A stretch of 64,000 bases of DNA from Pseudosulfitobacter koreensis (GCF_024733015.1 NZ_JANKJG010000009.1:62001-126000); one strand, 5' to 3'; shown: positions 48,457 to 57,251, numbered from the stretch's first letter. Numbers and translations are program-made. Notes: generated by a model not told the origin, from the sequence alone.

Positions 48457-48779
48457 GGGCGCTGTTGATCCTGTCGCTGCTGGGCCTTGCTGCCTGCGCC
48501 GAGACGACCCAAGCCGTCGACGGCGTGGCACGCAAGTCCGCCAAGGCCGCCGTGGCCGAAACCATCGTGACCCGTTTCCCGATGGTGCCGCAGGCCGCCG
48601 TGACCCCCTTTACCGACTGCATCATCGACAATGCGTCGGCCCGTGAAATCGGTGAGTTCGCCAAGGATGCCGTGATCGGCGTGCGCGAAACCACCGCCGT
48701 GCTGGTTCGAGGTGTGCTCGAACGGCCCGAAACCCAATCATGTATCACCAAGGCGGGCCTTGCAGCCCTGACCGCGTAA
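48453..48779 (+). CDS. Lipoprotein encoded between sdhA and sdhB
   Basis: A 108-residue predicted lipoprotein; its ATG overlaps the FkbM stop. The signal MRALLILSLLGLAAC has lipobox LAAC. The mature region has an Ala/Lys-rich helix (VARKSAKAAVAETIVT), FTDCIIDNASAREIGEFAKDA and a second Cys near the C-terminus (QSCITKAG), suggesting a disulfide. No known domain. It is co-transcribed with sdh; possibly an envelope protein merely hitch-hiking on a strong promoter. Confidence 0.72.
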   Translation: MRALLILSLLGLAACAETTQAVDGVARKSAKAAVAETIVTRFPMVPQAAVTPFTDCIIDNASAREIGEFAKDAVIGVRETTAVLVRGVLERPETQSCITKAGLAALTA

Positions 48780-48791
48780 AGGAGACACCAG

Positions 48792-49571
48792 ATGGTTCAA
48801 CTGACGCTTCCCAAGAACAGCCGGATCAAGACCGGCAAGACATGGCCCAAACCCGAGGGAGCCACCAACCTGCGCAAGTTCCAGATTTACCGCTGGAACC
48901 CCGATGACGGGAAAAACCCGCAGGTCGACACCTATTGGCTGGACCTCGACGCCTGCGGCCCGATGATCCTGGACGCGCTGATCAAGATCAAGAACGAGAT
49001 CGACCCCACGCTGACCTTCCGCCGCTCGTGCCGCGAGGGTATTTGCGGGTCGTGCGCGATGAACATCGACGGCATCAACACGCTGGCCTGCATCTACGGC
49101 ATGGACGAGGTGAAGGGCGACGTGAAGATTTATCCGCTGCCGCACATGCCGGTGGTCAAGGATCTGATCCCCGACCTGACCCACTTTTACGCCCAGCACG
49201 CGTCGGTCATGCCCTGGCTGGAAACCAAGACCAACCGCCCTGCGAAAGAGTGGAAGCAGTCGGTCGAGGACCGTGAAAAGCTGGATGGTCTTTATGAATG
49301 CGTGATGTGCGCCTGCTGCTCGACGGCCTGCCCCAGCTATTGGTGGAACGGCGATCGCTACCTTGGGCCAGCAGCGTTGCTGCACGCCTACCGCTGGATC
49401 ATCGACAGCCGGGACGAGGCGACGGGCGAGCGTCTGGACGATCTTGAAGATCCGTTCAAACTCTACCGCTGCCACACGATCATGAACTGCGCAAAGACCT
49501 GCCCCAAGGGTCTGAACCCTGCGGCGGCGATTTCGGGTATCAAGCAGATGATGGTCGAACGCTCGGTCTGA
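48792..49571 (+). CDS. sdhB: Succinate dehydrogenase iron-sulfur subunit
   Basis: A 259-residue subunit. Cluster motifs: 2Fe-2S in [16 protein letters not shown], 4Fe-4S in [16 protein letters not shown] and 3Fe-4S in [18 protein letters not shown]. It passes electrons from the SdhA flavin to the quinone site in SdhCD. It follows the small lipoprotein gene by 12 bp and completes the operon. The following DUF1989 gene begins 57 bp later. Confidence 0.97.
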   Translation: MVQLTLPKNSRIKTGKTWPKPEGATNLRKFQIYRWNPDDGKNPQVDTYWLDLDACGPMILDALIKIKNEIDPTLTFRRSCREGICGSCAMNIDGINTLACIYGMDEVKGDVKIYPLPHMPVVKDLIPDLTHFYAQHASVMPWLETKTNRPAKEWKQSVEDREKLDGLYECVMCACCSTACPSYWWNGDRYLGPAALLHAYRWIIDSRDEATGERLDDLEDPFKLYRCHTIMNCAKTCPKGLNPAAAISGIKQMMVERSV

Positions 49572-49628
49572 TTACTTTGTGTGGCGCGCTCCGTTACGGG
49601 GCGCGCCGCCAACCTTGAGGCAAGCAAC

Positions 49629-50474
49629 ATGCCCAACCCCCCAAAAGATGCCGATGCCCGCCGCGCCATCGCGCCGGTGATCTGTTATCCGGTCGAAACC
49701 CTGCCGCAGCCCGATATGGCGCGCTATGCAGCGGCACGTGAGGGCATGGTGAAAATGGACGAGGTCACCGTGCCACCCCGCGACGCGGCGACGTTTTCCG
49801 TGCCCGCAGGCCACATCTTTCGCATTTCGTCGGTCGAGGGCCCGCAGGTCGGCGATCTGAACCTTTGGAACGCCGACAATCTGTCCGAGCGGTTTTATTC
49901 CGGCAAGACCCGCGCGCTGCACGGGACGCATATCACGACGGGCGACCGCATGTGGTCCAGCATCCCCGCGCTGCGCCCGATGGCGACCGTGATCCACGAC
50001 ACGCTGGACTGGTACGGCATAGACAGCTTTGGAGGATCGGTCCATGACGTGATCGGCACCCGCTGCGATCCCTATACGCACAACCTGCTGGCGGGAGGGC
50101 AGTACCACCATTGCTGTCATTCCAACCTGAGCCGTGCGCTGGCGGACCATCTGGGCGTTTCTGTACAAAAAGCCGAAGATTATGTACATGATGTGCTGAA
50201 CGTCTTCATGTGCACCGGGTTCACCCGAGATACGGGTCAGTATTTCATGAAGGCAAGCCCTGTGCGCCCCGGCGATCACATCGACTTTTTCGCGGAAATC
50301 GACCTGTTGGGCGCACTCAGCGCCTGTCCGGGCGGCGATTGCTCTGTCGTGCATTCCAGCGATGTGGCCGAGTGCCATCCGCTGTTGATCGAGGTGTTCA
50401 AGCCCCGGCAGGACGCGCTGCAGGGCTGGCAGGCGCCCGCGCTGAACGGCTATGACCGGACGCACGGGCGCTAG
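49629..50474 (+). CDS. DUF1989 / urea carboxylase-associated family protein
   Basis: A 281-residue soluble protein starting at MPNPPKDADARRAIAPVICY (49629). Family core: EVTVPPRDAATFSVPAGHIF, HDTLDWYGIDSFGGSVHDVIGTRCD and GGQYHHCCHSNLSRALADH, with Cys and His residues likely holding a metal. Members accompany urea carboxylase or aminomethyl-transfer genes; here no such genes are adjacent. It follows sdhB on the same strand and is convergent with deoD. Function not established. Confidence 0.82.
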   Translation: MPNPPKDADARRAIAPVICYPVETLPQPDMARYAAAREGMVKMDEVTVPPRDAATFSVPAGHIFRISSVEGPQVGDLNLWNADNLSERFYSGKTRALHGTHITTGDRMWSSIPALRPMATVIHDTLDWYGIDSFGGSVHDVIGTRCDPYTHNLLAGGQYHHCCHSNLSRALADHLGVSVQKAEDYVHDVLNVFMCTGFTRDTGQYFMKASPVRPGDHIDFFAEIDLLGALSACPGGDCSVVHSSDVAECHPLLIEVFKPRQDALQGWQAPALNGYDRTHGR

Positions 50475-50489
50475 ACAGCGGCAGGTTGG

Positions 50490-51194
50490 TCAGGCGAATG
50501 CGGCCTCCAGCGCGATTTCCACCATGTCGCCAAAGCTTTTCTCGCGGTCTTCTGCGGGCAGCGCCTCGCCGGTCTGCAAATGGTCGCTGACCGTCAGAAC
50601 CGCCAGCGCGCGGCGCTTGTGACGCGCGGCCAGCGTATAGAGTTCCGCCGCCTCCATCTCGACGCCCAGAATGCCGTGGCGCACCATCTGTTCGTCCAGA
50701 TCGGGCCGTTCGGCATAGAACACATCCGACGAATAGATCCCGCCAACGTGGGTCTTGGTCCCGCGCGCCTCGGCTGCGCGGACAGCTGCCGCCAGCAGGC
50801 CATAGTCGGCGCAGGGGGCGTAGTTCATTTCGCGGAAGATACCCGAAGAAGGCGAGGTGATGGTGCTGGCGGTCATTGCCACGATCACGTCGCGGATGCC
50901 CACATGGGGTTGCATCCCGCCACAAGAGCCGATGCGGATCAGCGTTTGCGCGTCATAGTCGCGGATCAGCTCGTTGGCATAGATCGACAGTGACGGCATA
51001 CCCATGCCGGACCCTTGGATTGTGACGCGGTTGCCTTTCCATGTCCCGGTAAAGCCCAGCATCCCGCGCACCTCGTTGACCAGTTCCGCCCCCTCCAGAA
51101 AAGTCTCTGCCGCCCATCTGGCGCGATAGGGGTCGCCGGGCATCAGCACGGTTTGCGCGATCTGGTCGGGTTTGGCTCCGATGTGGACGGTCAT
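50490..51194 (-). CDS. deoD: Purine-nucleoside phosphorylase, DeoD type
   Basis: A 234-residue hexameric-type PNP (usual length about 235). The N-terminal [22 protein letters not shown] holds phosphate-binding residues, [15 protein letters not shown] and [12 protein letters not shown] follow, and [12 protein letters not shown] is the nucleoside-binding Met-Glu. It cleaves purine nucleosides with phosphate to base and ribose-1-phosphate. It is convergent with the DUF1989 gene. The nucleoside-type ABC permeases at 62-64 kb might supply substrate, but this link is inference. Confidence 0.95.
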   Translation of the reverse strand: MTVHIGAKPDQIAQTVLMPGDPYRARWAAETFLEGAELVNEVRGMLGFTGTWKGNRVTIQGSGMGMPSLSIYANELIRDYDAQTLIRIGSCGGMQPHVGIRDVIVAMTASTITSPSSGIFREMNYAPCADYGLLAAAVRAAEARGTKTHVGGIYSSDVFYAERPDLDEQMVRHGILGVEMEAAELYTLAARHKRRALAVLTVSDHLQTGEALPAEDREKSFGDMVEIALEAAFA

Positions 51195-51309
51195 TTCAGT
51201 CTCCTGATAGTATCTGGGTCAGATTGCCTTCATGAAGACCGGGCGGCAAGAGGACAAGTCAGGAGTGCGTGTTGATGCACGCGGCTGACGTCAGGTTCCG
51301 ACTACGGGC

Positions 51310-51328
51310 TCCCCCGCCAAGGGGGGGA
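51310..51328. other. Short hairpin between H-NS-like gene and deoD
   Basis: TCCCCC (51310-51315) can pair with GGGGGGA (51322-51328) across gccaa; no T run follows. The surrounding 51195-51440 stretch has no other visible gene or clear promoter. Its strand and role are uncertain. Confidence 0.3.
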
Positions 51329-51440
51329 CCGTGAGAGTAAGTCAAGACGGTGCATCGCACTGCACTGTCGTAAATACAAATACATGCGAAACGATAAAAA
51401 ACGATGCTTTTACCGTCTGACCTGTCGCATTGCGTCCGGA

Positions 51441-51767
51441 TCAGATTTCCAGATCGTCAGGCGATTTACCCGCGGAGATTGCCTCGACATACCATTTTGG
51501 CTGACGGCCTTTGCCGGTCCAGGTCTGGCTTGGGTTTTCTGGGTTTGCAAATTTCGGCTCGGAGGGGCGTTTTGCCTTTCCCGAAGCTTTTGCACCGGCA
51601 CCGCCGGACAATTCGTCCAGAGAGAAACCATACTCGGCCGCTGCTTTTTCGGCCGCTTTGCGTGCTTCGCGGCGATCTCGCGTCTGTGCGTTCTTGATCG
51701 CGGCTTTCACATCGGCAAGAAGCTTTTCCAGCTCTTTGTGCGACATGGTGTTAAGATCAATATTCAT
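51441..51767 (-). CDS. H-NS family nucleoid protein (HvrA-like)
   Basis: A 108-residue DNA-binding protein. The N-terminal helix MNIDLNTMSHKELEKLLADV and coiled coil up to about residue 50 give oligomerisation. The C-terminal AT-hook-like core is FANPENPSQTWTGKGRQPKW, with the H-NS-type WTGKGR pattern. HvrA/H-NS proteins silence AT-rich, often horizontally acquired DNA and modulate photosynthesis or carbon genes in Rhodobacterales. Upstream is an AT-rich region and the ecm terminator. Confidence 0.9.
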   Translation of the reverse strand: MNIDLNTMSHKELEKLLADVKAAIKNAQTRDRREARKAAEKAAAEYGFSLDELSGGAGAKASGKAKRPSEPKFANPENPSQTWTGKGRQPKWYVEAISAGKSPDDLEI

Positions 51768-51850
51768 TTAGGTGCCTTTCATAAGGATAGGTGATTTGCA
51801 TTACCTACCTAATACAGATTAGCAAGATGTAGTTTTGTTTCAAGACATAG

Positions 51851-51887
51851 AAAAACGCCCGGTATTTCATGAAATACCCGGTTTTTC
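51851..51887 (-). terminator. Intrinsic terminator after ecm
   Basis: A palindrome around TATTTCATGAAATA, extended by GG/CC and flanked by AAAAA on the plus-strand left side and TTTTT on the right. On the minus strand it follows the ecm stop by about 24 bp and ends in a U tract; the symmetry means it could act in both directions. Confidence 0.8.
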
Positions 51888-51910
51888 TCGTGATAATAGA
51901 AACAGGCAGC

Positions 51911-53872
51911 CTATTCGGCTGCAACCGCCTTGGGATCGACAAGGGCTACGATGTCTTTCATGATCGTATTCAGCTCGAAATCTTTGGGGGTATAAACCCG
52001 TGCGACGCCAAAACCCTTAAGCCGCTTTGCATCTTCTTCTGGAATAATGCCGCCGACGATCACCGGCACATGGCCCAGACCGGCCTCTCGCATCCGGTCC
52101 ATCAGATCCTCGACCAGCGGCACGTGGCTGCCCGACAGGATCGACAGGCCGACCACATGGGCGTCTTGCTCAAGTGCGGCTGTCACTATTTCCTCGGGGG
52201 TCAGGCGGATGCCGTCATAGGTGATGTCCATGCCGCAATCGCGGGCGCGCACGGCGATCTGTTCCGCACCGTTGGAATGACCGTCAAGCCCCGGTTTGCC
52301 CACCAGAAACTTCAGGCGGCGGCCCAGCTTGTCGCTGACGGCATCGACAGCACTGCGCAGATCCTCCAGCCCTTCGGTCTTGTTCGACACGGATGCGGAC
52401 ACGCCCGTGGGTCCGCGATATTCGCCGTAGACGCTGCGCATCTGCGCCGCCCATTCGCCTGTGGTCACGCCCGCGCGGGCTGCCGTGATTGATGCGGGCA
52501 TGATGTTCTCACCCGCGGCGGCAGCGGCACGCAGGTCGGCCAGTGCCGCGTCTACGGCGGCCTGGTCGCGTGTGGCGCGCCAGTCTTCCAGGCGGTTGAT
52601 CTGGTCGGCTTCGGTCGCCGGGTCCACGGTCATGATGCCGCCATCTTCGGTCATCAGCGGAGAAGGTTCGGTGTTGGTGTATTTGTTCACGCCAACCACG
52701 ATGGTTTCGCCCGCTTCGATCCGGCTCAGGCGGTCGGAATTGGATTGTACCAATTGCGCCTTCATATAGTCGATCGCGTCAATCGCACCGCCCATACCGT
52801 CGAGATTGTCCAGCTCGGCGCGTGCTCCTGCTTTTAATTCCTCGACCTTGGCGTCGACCGCCGGGTTGCCGTCGAACAGATCGTCGAATTCCAGAAGATC
52901 GGATTCAAAGGCCAGGATTTGTTGCATGCGCATCGACCATTGCTGATCCCAAGGGCGCGGCAGGCCCAGTGCCTCGTTCCAGGCAGGCAATTGCACCGCA
53001 CGCGCACGTGCCTTTTTGGAAAGGGTGACCGCCAGCATTTCGATCAGAATACGGTAGACGTTGTTTTCGGGTTGCTGTTCGGTCAACCCAAGCGAATTGA
53101 CCTGAACACCATAACGGAAACGTCGGTATTTGGCATCTTCTACCCCATAGCGGGTCGCACATATTTCGTCCCACAGATCAACAAAGGCACGCATTTTGCA
53201 CATTTCGGTCACAAATCGAATACCGGCGTTTACGAAAAACGAAATGCGCCCAACCAATACGGGAAAATCTTCTGCAGGAACGCGGGGTTTCAACGCATCC
53301 AGAACGGCCGTGGCGGTTGCCAAGGCAAACGCCAATTCCTGTTCCGGCGTCGCCCCTGCCTCTTGCAGGTGATAGGAACACACGTTCATCGGGTTCCATT
53401 TCGGCACATTCTTATAGCAATACTCGGCCACGTCCGCGATCATCTTCAGCGACGGGGCAGGGGGGCAAATATAGGTGCCCCGGCTGAGGTATTCCTTTAT
53501 CAGGTCGTTCTGCACCGTGCCTTGCAGGCCGGCCACATCCGCGCCCTGCTCTTCGGCCACCGCGATATATAGCGCCAACAGCCAAGGAGCCGTCGCGTTG
53601 ATCGTCATCGAGGTGTTCATCTGCTCAAGCGGAATATCGTCGAACAATGTGCGCATGTCGCCCAGGTGTGCCACGGGCACGCCGACCTTGCCGACTTCGC
53701 CGCGCGCCAGGATGTGATCGCTGTCATATCCGGTCTGCGTGGGCAGATCGAAGGCGACGGACAGGCCGGTCTGGCCCTTTTCCAGATTGGAACGGTACAG
53801 TGCGTTCGACGCCTTGGCGGTCGAATGGCCGGCGTAGGTGCGGATAAGCCAGGGGCGATCTTTTTGTGTCAT
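51911..53872 (-). CDS. ecm: Ethylmalonyl-CoA mutase
   Basis: A 653-residue coenzyme-B12 mutase that rearranges (2R)-ethylmalonyl-CoA to methylsuccinyl-CoA, a signature step of the EMC pathway. The N-terminal barrel includes RTYAGHSTAKASNALYR, TGLSVAFDLPTQTGYDSD, and a CPPAPSLKMI stretch. The B12-binding C-terminal domain carries GKPGLDGHSNGAEQI (DxHxxG), GLSILSGSH and VIVGGIIP. It is distinguished from methylmalonyl-CoA mutase by the single-chain short form and the EMC context (ccr nearby). A GAGG site precedes the ATG, a terminator follows. Confidence 0.94.
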   Translation of the reverse strand: MTQKDRPWLIRTYAGHSTAKASNALYRSNLEKGQTGLSVAFDLPTQTGYDSDHILARGEVGKVGVPVAHLGDMRTLFDDIPLEQMNTSMTINATAPWLLALYIAVAEEQGADVAGLQGTVQNDLIKEYLSRGTYICPPAPSLKMIADVAEYCYKNVPKWNPMNVCSYHLQEAGATPEQELAFALATATAVLDALKPRVPAEDFPVLVGRISFFVNAGIRFVTEMCKMRAFVDLWDEICATRYGVEDAKYRRFRYGVQVNSLGLTEQQPENNVYRILIEMLAVTLSKKARARAVQLPAWNEALGLPRPWDQQWSMRMQQILAFESDLLEFDDLFDGNPAVDAKVEELKAGARAELDNLDGMGGAIDAIDYMKAQLVQSNSDRLSRIEAGETIVVGVNKYTNTEPSPLMTEDGGIMTVDPATEADQINRLEDWRATRDQAAVDAALADLRAAAAAGENIMPASITAARAGVTTGEWAAQMRSVYGEYRGPTGVSASVSNKTEGLEDLRSAVDAVSDKLGRRLKFLVGKPGLDGHSNGAEQIAVRARDCGMDITYDGIRLTPEEIVTAALEQDAHVVGLSILSGSHVPLVEDLMDRMREAGLGHVPVIVGGIIPEEDAKRLKGFGVARVYTPKDFELNTIMKDIVALVDPKAVAAE

Positions 53873-53906
53873 CGAGGGGCCTCGTTCGTCTGGGTGTGAA
53901 TTGCGT

Positions 53907-53916
53907 GGGCAATATT
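53907..53916 (-). promoter_or_regulatory. AATATTGCCC element upstream of ecm
   Basis: On the minus strand AATATTGCCC matches 9 of 10 bases of the AATATTACCC core upstream of ccr and mcl2 (R at position 7). It lies 35 bp upstream of the ecm ATG and overlaps a near-palindrome GCAATAATATTGC. Confidence 0.45.
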
Positions 53917-54053
53917 ATTGCGTTGCAACCTAGCTATATGAAACTTTCGGGTAGTGTCAATTCGCTGCGTTGCGGCATGGCCCTGCTGCGCGATCTTCGC
54001 GCGCGGACAGTTGGCAGTTGTCCTATGGCCCCTTCGCCTGCAAGGGTGACCCT

Positions 54054-55418
54054 ATGACGCAAACCATCGAACTTCCGCTCTGGCTCTTTATCGTGATCGT
54101 GTTGTTTGCGACGGTCACGGCGCTCAGCCATTTTCTGTTGCCGTCGGTGCGCTGGTTTTTCCGGCGGCGTTTGGAGAGGGCCGTGGAACGGCTGAACACC
54201 CGGCTGACCCGGCCCATCGAGCCGTTCAAGCTGGCGCACAGGCACGACATGATCCAGCGTCTTGTCTATGATCCCAAGGTGACGCAGGCCATCGTCGAAC
54301 ATGCCCGCAAGGAAGGCGTGCCCGAGAACGTCGCGTTCGAGCAGGCCAAGCGCTATGCCCGCGAGATCGTGCCGAGTTTTTCGGCCATCGCCTATTTCGG
54401 CTTTGGCATTCGGGTGGCGCGGTTCCTGGCCAATACCCTCTATGATGTGCGCACCGGTCTGCTGAACGAAACCGCGCTGAAGAACGTGTCGCCGGATGCG
54501 ACCGTGATCTTTGTGATGAACCACCGCTCAAACATGGACTACGTGCTGGTCACCTATCTGGCCGCGCGCGCGTCGGCGCTGTCCTATGCGGTGGGCGAAT
54601 GGGCGCGGGTCTGGCCCTTGAGCGTGCTGATCAAGTCGATGGGTGCCTACTTCATCCGGCGCAAGTCGCGCGGTGCGCTCTATCGCGGGGTGCTGCAACG
54701 TTACGTGCAGATGGCGACGGTGGGTGGGGCGACGCAGGCGATTTTTCCCGAAGGCGGGCTGTCCCTGTCGGGCAAGGTGATGCCGCCAAAGCTGGGTCTT
54801 TTGTCCTATGTGGTCGAGGCATGGGAGGAATCGGACCGCGAGGTGGTGTTCGTGCCTGTCGCGATCAACTACGACCGGGTGCTGGAAGACCGCATTCTGA
54901 TCTCGGCCAACAACGAGGGCAGCCGCCGGTTCCGCGCGCGGATTTCGGTGGTTCTGTTCTATATCTTCCGCAAGGGTTGGCTGCGCCTGTTCGGCAAGCA
55001 GGTGCGCTTCGGCGAGGCGGCGGTGGTCTTTGGCCAGCCTGTCGCCCTGTCAAGCTATGCGCCCAAGCCCGACATTCAGGCGCTGGCGGCCGATCTGATG
55101 CGCCGGATCGAAAACGAGATGCCGCTGTCGTTCGTGCCGGTGCTGTCGCGGGTGATGCTGAACGCGGCAGAGCCGATGGACGCCGACGCGTTGCAGGCTG
55201 CGATGCAGACGGAAATCCACGCCGCCAAGACCAATGTTCTGGCGTCCAGAAGTTCGATCAGCGCGATCAGCCTGAAAGCCCGCGACCACATCCTGCGGCG
55301 CGGGCTGATCGTTGAAAAAGATGGTCTTTACGCGATGAACCCCGAAGAGCGGGACGTCCTGGTGTATTATGCCAACTCAATCGCGCATTTCTATGAAAAT
55401 GCTGCACCTGCGCCCTGA
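54054..55418 (+). CDS. PlsB-like glycerol-3-phosphate acyltransferase family
   Basis: A 454-residue membrane protein starting MTQTIELPLWLFIVIVLFAT (54054, AAGGGTG upstream). One N-terminal helix precedes an acyltransferase domain with MNHRSNMDYVLV (HX4D, catalytic), GAYFIRRKSRGALYRGVL, IFPEGGLSLSGKVMPP and FVPVAINYDRVLED. The order and the FPEGG motif place it with PlsB-like GPATs; it is much shorter than E. coli PlsB (about 800) but typical for alphaproteobacterial members. It is divergent from ecm and upstream of ccr. Confidence 0.85.
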   Translation: MTQTIELPLWLFIVIVLFATVTALSHFLLPSVRWFFRRRLERAVERLNTRLTRPIEPFKLAHRHDMIQRLVYDPKVTQAIVEHARKEGVPENVAFEQAKRYAREIVPSFSAIAYFGFGIRVARFLANTLYDVRTGLLNETALKNVSPDATVIFVMNHRSNMDYVLVTYLAARASALSYAVGEWARVWPLSVLIKSMGAYFIRRKSRGALYRGVLQRYVQMATVGGATQAIFPEGGLSLSGKVMPPKLGLLSYVVEAWEESDREVVFVPVAINYDRVLEDRILISANNEGSRRFRARISVVLFYIFRKGWLRLFGKQVRFGEAAVVFGQPVALSSYAPKPDIQALAADLMRRIENEMPLSFVPVLSRVMLNAAEPMDADALQAAMQTEIHAAKTNVLASRSSISAISLKARDHILRRGLIVEKDGLYAMNPEERDVLVYYANSIAHFYENAAPAP

Positions 55419-55470
55419 ATTTCTGCGCGCGCAAAGTCATAAAATTACAAAAACGGACCAAATGTGGTTG

Positions 55471-55482
55471 CAATATTACCCG
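55471..55482 (+). promoter_or_regulatory. Shared EMC-pathway element upstream of ccr
   Basis: CAATATTACCCG, identical to the element before mcl2 (42278-42289), 72 bases upstream of the ccr ATG, and preceded by GGTTG. Candidate operator of an EMC-pathway regulator. Confidence 0.55.
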
Positions 55483-55554
55483 TGCGGAAATATCTCACGC
55501 TAAACGGTCGCGATTCTGCACTGCGGCGTTTCATCTATGGTTAAGGAGGCTGGA

Positions 55555-56835
55555 ATGGCTTTGGACACTGGCATCGCGCAATACGACGCACCCGAGAAAG
55601 ACCTTTACGAAGTGGGCGAAATGCCTCCGTTGGGTTATGTCCCCAAGCAGATGTATGCATGGGCGATCCGTCACGAACGCCACGGCGAGCCTGACAAGGC
55701 CATGCTGCAGGAAGTCGTCGATGTGCCCGAACTCGACAGCCAGGACGTGCTGGTTCTGGTGATGGCTGCGGGCATCAACTACAACGGTGTCTGGGCGGCG
55801 CTCGGCCAGCCGATCAGCCCCTTTGACGGGCACAAGCAGCCCTATCACATTGCAGGCTCCGACGCGTCGGGGATCATCTGGGCGGTCGGTGACAAGGTCA
55901 AACGCTGGAAGGTCGGCGACGAGGTCGTCATTCACTGCAACCAGGACGATGGCGACGACGAGGAATGCAACGGCGGCGATCCGATGTATTCGCCCAGCCA
56001 GCGCATCTGGGGCTACGAGACGCCAGACGGCTCTTTCAGCCAGTTCACCCGCGTTCAGGCACAGCAGCTTATGCCGCGTCCCAAGCATCTGACCTGGGAA
56101 GAAAGTGCCTGCTACACGCTGACGCTGGCCACCGCCTACCGGATGCTGTTCGGCCACGAGCCGCACGACCTGAAACCCGGTCAGAACGTCTTGGTCTGGG
56201 GCGCTTCGGGCGGTTTGGGGTCCTATGCGATCCAGTTGATCAACACCGCGGGTGCCAACGCAATCGGTGTGATTTCGGACGAAAGCAAACGCGACTTCGT
56301 GATGGATCTGGGTGCCAAGGGCGTTCTGAACCGCAAGGATTTCAATTGCTGGGGCCAGCTGCCCAAGGTCAACACGCCCGAATACAACACATGGTTCGCA
56401 GAGGCGCGCAAGTTCGGCAAGGCGATCTGGGACATCACCGGCAAGGGCGTGAACGTCGACATGGTGTTCGAACACCCCGGCGAAGCGACATTCCCGGTTT
56501 CGACCTTCGTGGTGAAAAAGGGCGGCATGGTCGTGATCTGCGCCGGGACCTCCGGTTTCAATCTTACGTTTGACGTGCGCTATATGTGGATGCACCAGAA
56601 GCGTCTGCAGGGCAGCCACTTTGCCCACCTGAAACAGGCGTCCGCCGCCAACCGCCTGATGCTGGAGCGCCGTCTTGACCCCTGCATGTCCGAAGTCTTC
56701 TTGTGGAACGATCTGCCCGACGCCCACATGAAGATGATGCGCAACGAACACAAACCCGGCAACATGTCGGTTCTGGTTCAGGCCCCCAAGACCGGCCTGC
56801 GCACGTTCGAGGACGCTTTGGAAGCCGGACGATAA
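55555..56835 (+). CDS. ccr: Crotonyl-CoA carboxylase/reductase
   Basis: A 426-residue medium-chain reductase that reductively carboxylates crotonyl-CoA to ethylmalonyl-CoA using NADPH and CO2, the key EMC enzyme. The start is ATG 55555 with AAGGAGG upstream. Motifs: MAAGINYNGVWAALGQP, IHCNQDDGDDEECNGGD, WGYETPDGSFSQF, the NADPH fold VLVWGASGGLGSYAIQ and FAHLKQASAANRLM. Length fits the family. It feeds ecm, encoded divergently beyond the acyltransferase gene, with both sharing the AATATTRCCC element. A strong terminator follows. Confidence 0.96.
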   Translation: MALDTGIAQYDAPEKDLYEVGEMPPLGYVPKQMYAWAIRHERHGEPDKAMLQEVVDVPELDSQDVLVLVMAAGINYNGVWAALGQPISPFDGHKQPYHIAGSDASGIIWAVGDKVKRWKVGDEVVIHCNQDDGDDEECNGGDPMYSPSQRIWGYETPDGSFSQFTRVQAQQLMPRPKHLTWEESACYTLTLATAYRMLFGHEPHDLKPGQNVLVWGASGGLGSYAIQLINTAGANAIGVISDESKRDFVMDLGAKGVLNRKDFNCWGQLPKVNTPEYNTWFAEARKFGKAIWDITGKGVNVDMVFEHPGEATFPVSTFVVKKGGMVVICAGTSGFNLTFDVRYMWMHQKRLQGSHFAHLKQASAANRLMLERRLDPCMSEVFLWNDLPDAHMKMMRNEHKPGNMSVLVQAPKTGLRTFEDALEAGR

Positions 56836-56863
56836 TCTGGACGACCGACCACGGCTGAAATCA

Positions 56864-56898
56864 CGCCCGCGAATCACCGGTTGGTTCGCGGGCGTTTT
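56864..56898 (+). terminator. Intrinsic terminator after ccr
   Basis: A perfect 10-bp stem CGCCCGCGAA (56864-56873) / TTCGCGGGCG (56885-56894) with an 11-nt loop, followed by TTTT. It sits 28 bp after the ccr stop. Confidence 0.88.
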
Positions 56899-57011
56899 GC
56901 GTTCCGGGCCATGTCTTTTGCACTCAACAGCTTGGCAGCGGCCCTCTCGCGGTTTCTGGGGAGTAACAATCAGTGAATATCTTAAGAGATTTGGCGCATG
57001 CTATAGTTGTA

Positions 57012-57027
57012 TTAACCTGCCGTTAAC
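57012..57027 (+). promoter_or_regulatory. CtrA-type site TTAA-N7-TTAAC upstream of the luxRI genes
   Basis: TTAACCTGCCGTTAAC is a perfect TTAA-N7-TTAAC, the consensus bound by the cell-cycle/GTA regulator CtrA. It lies 20 bp before the start of the small gene that precedes luxR. In Dinoroseobacter, CtrA and quorum sensing are cross-linked, as I recall. Site found by eye; binding not shown. Confidence 0.6.
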
Positions 57028-57047
57028 CAGATGAGGGTGACCTTAAG

Positions 57048-57251
57048 ATGAAGAGTGATTGGATTTTGGACGTTCTGAAGGATCTTCGGACCTTTGCGAT
57101 TGAAAACGGTTTGCCTGTCCTGGCCGAACAGCTGGACGATACCGCGATCATCGCAATGGTCGAGATTGCCGGAAGAACAGAGCTGACGGGCGGGCAACAT
57201 GACGCTGGACGCGCAGATAGTAGCGTTGCTGGAGAGGTTGGAGCAATCTGA
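57048..57251 (+). CDS. Small conserved-looking protein upstream of luxR
   Basis: A 67-residue ORF with GAGGGTGACC upstream, starting MKSDWILDVLKDLRTFAIEN and then GLPVLAEQLDDTAIIAMVEI, an amphipathic two-helix sequence. Its last 17 codons overlap luxR in another frame (luxR starts at 57199). I recall similar short proteins upstream of LuxR genes in roseobacters but cannot cite a family name. The position suggests translational coupling or a regulatory partner. It may be a partial leader peptide instead. Confidence 0.55.
   Translation: MKSDWILDVLKDLRTFAIENGLPVLAEQLDDTAIIAMVEIAGRTELTGGQHDAGRADSSVAGEVGAI

Noticed and set aside
45949-48531. An 860-codon open frame antisense to sdhA and the FkbM gene
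   Set aside because: A codon-bias shadow of GC-rich genes: it mirrors sdhA and the FkbM gene, has no recognisable domain and no ribosome-binding site.
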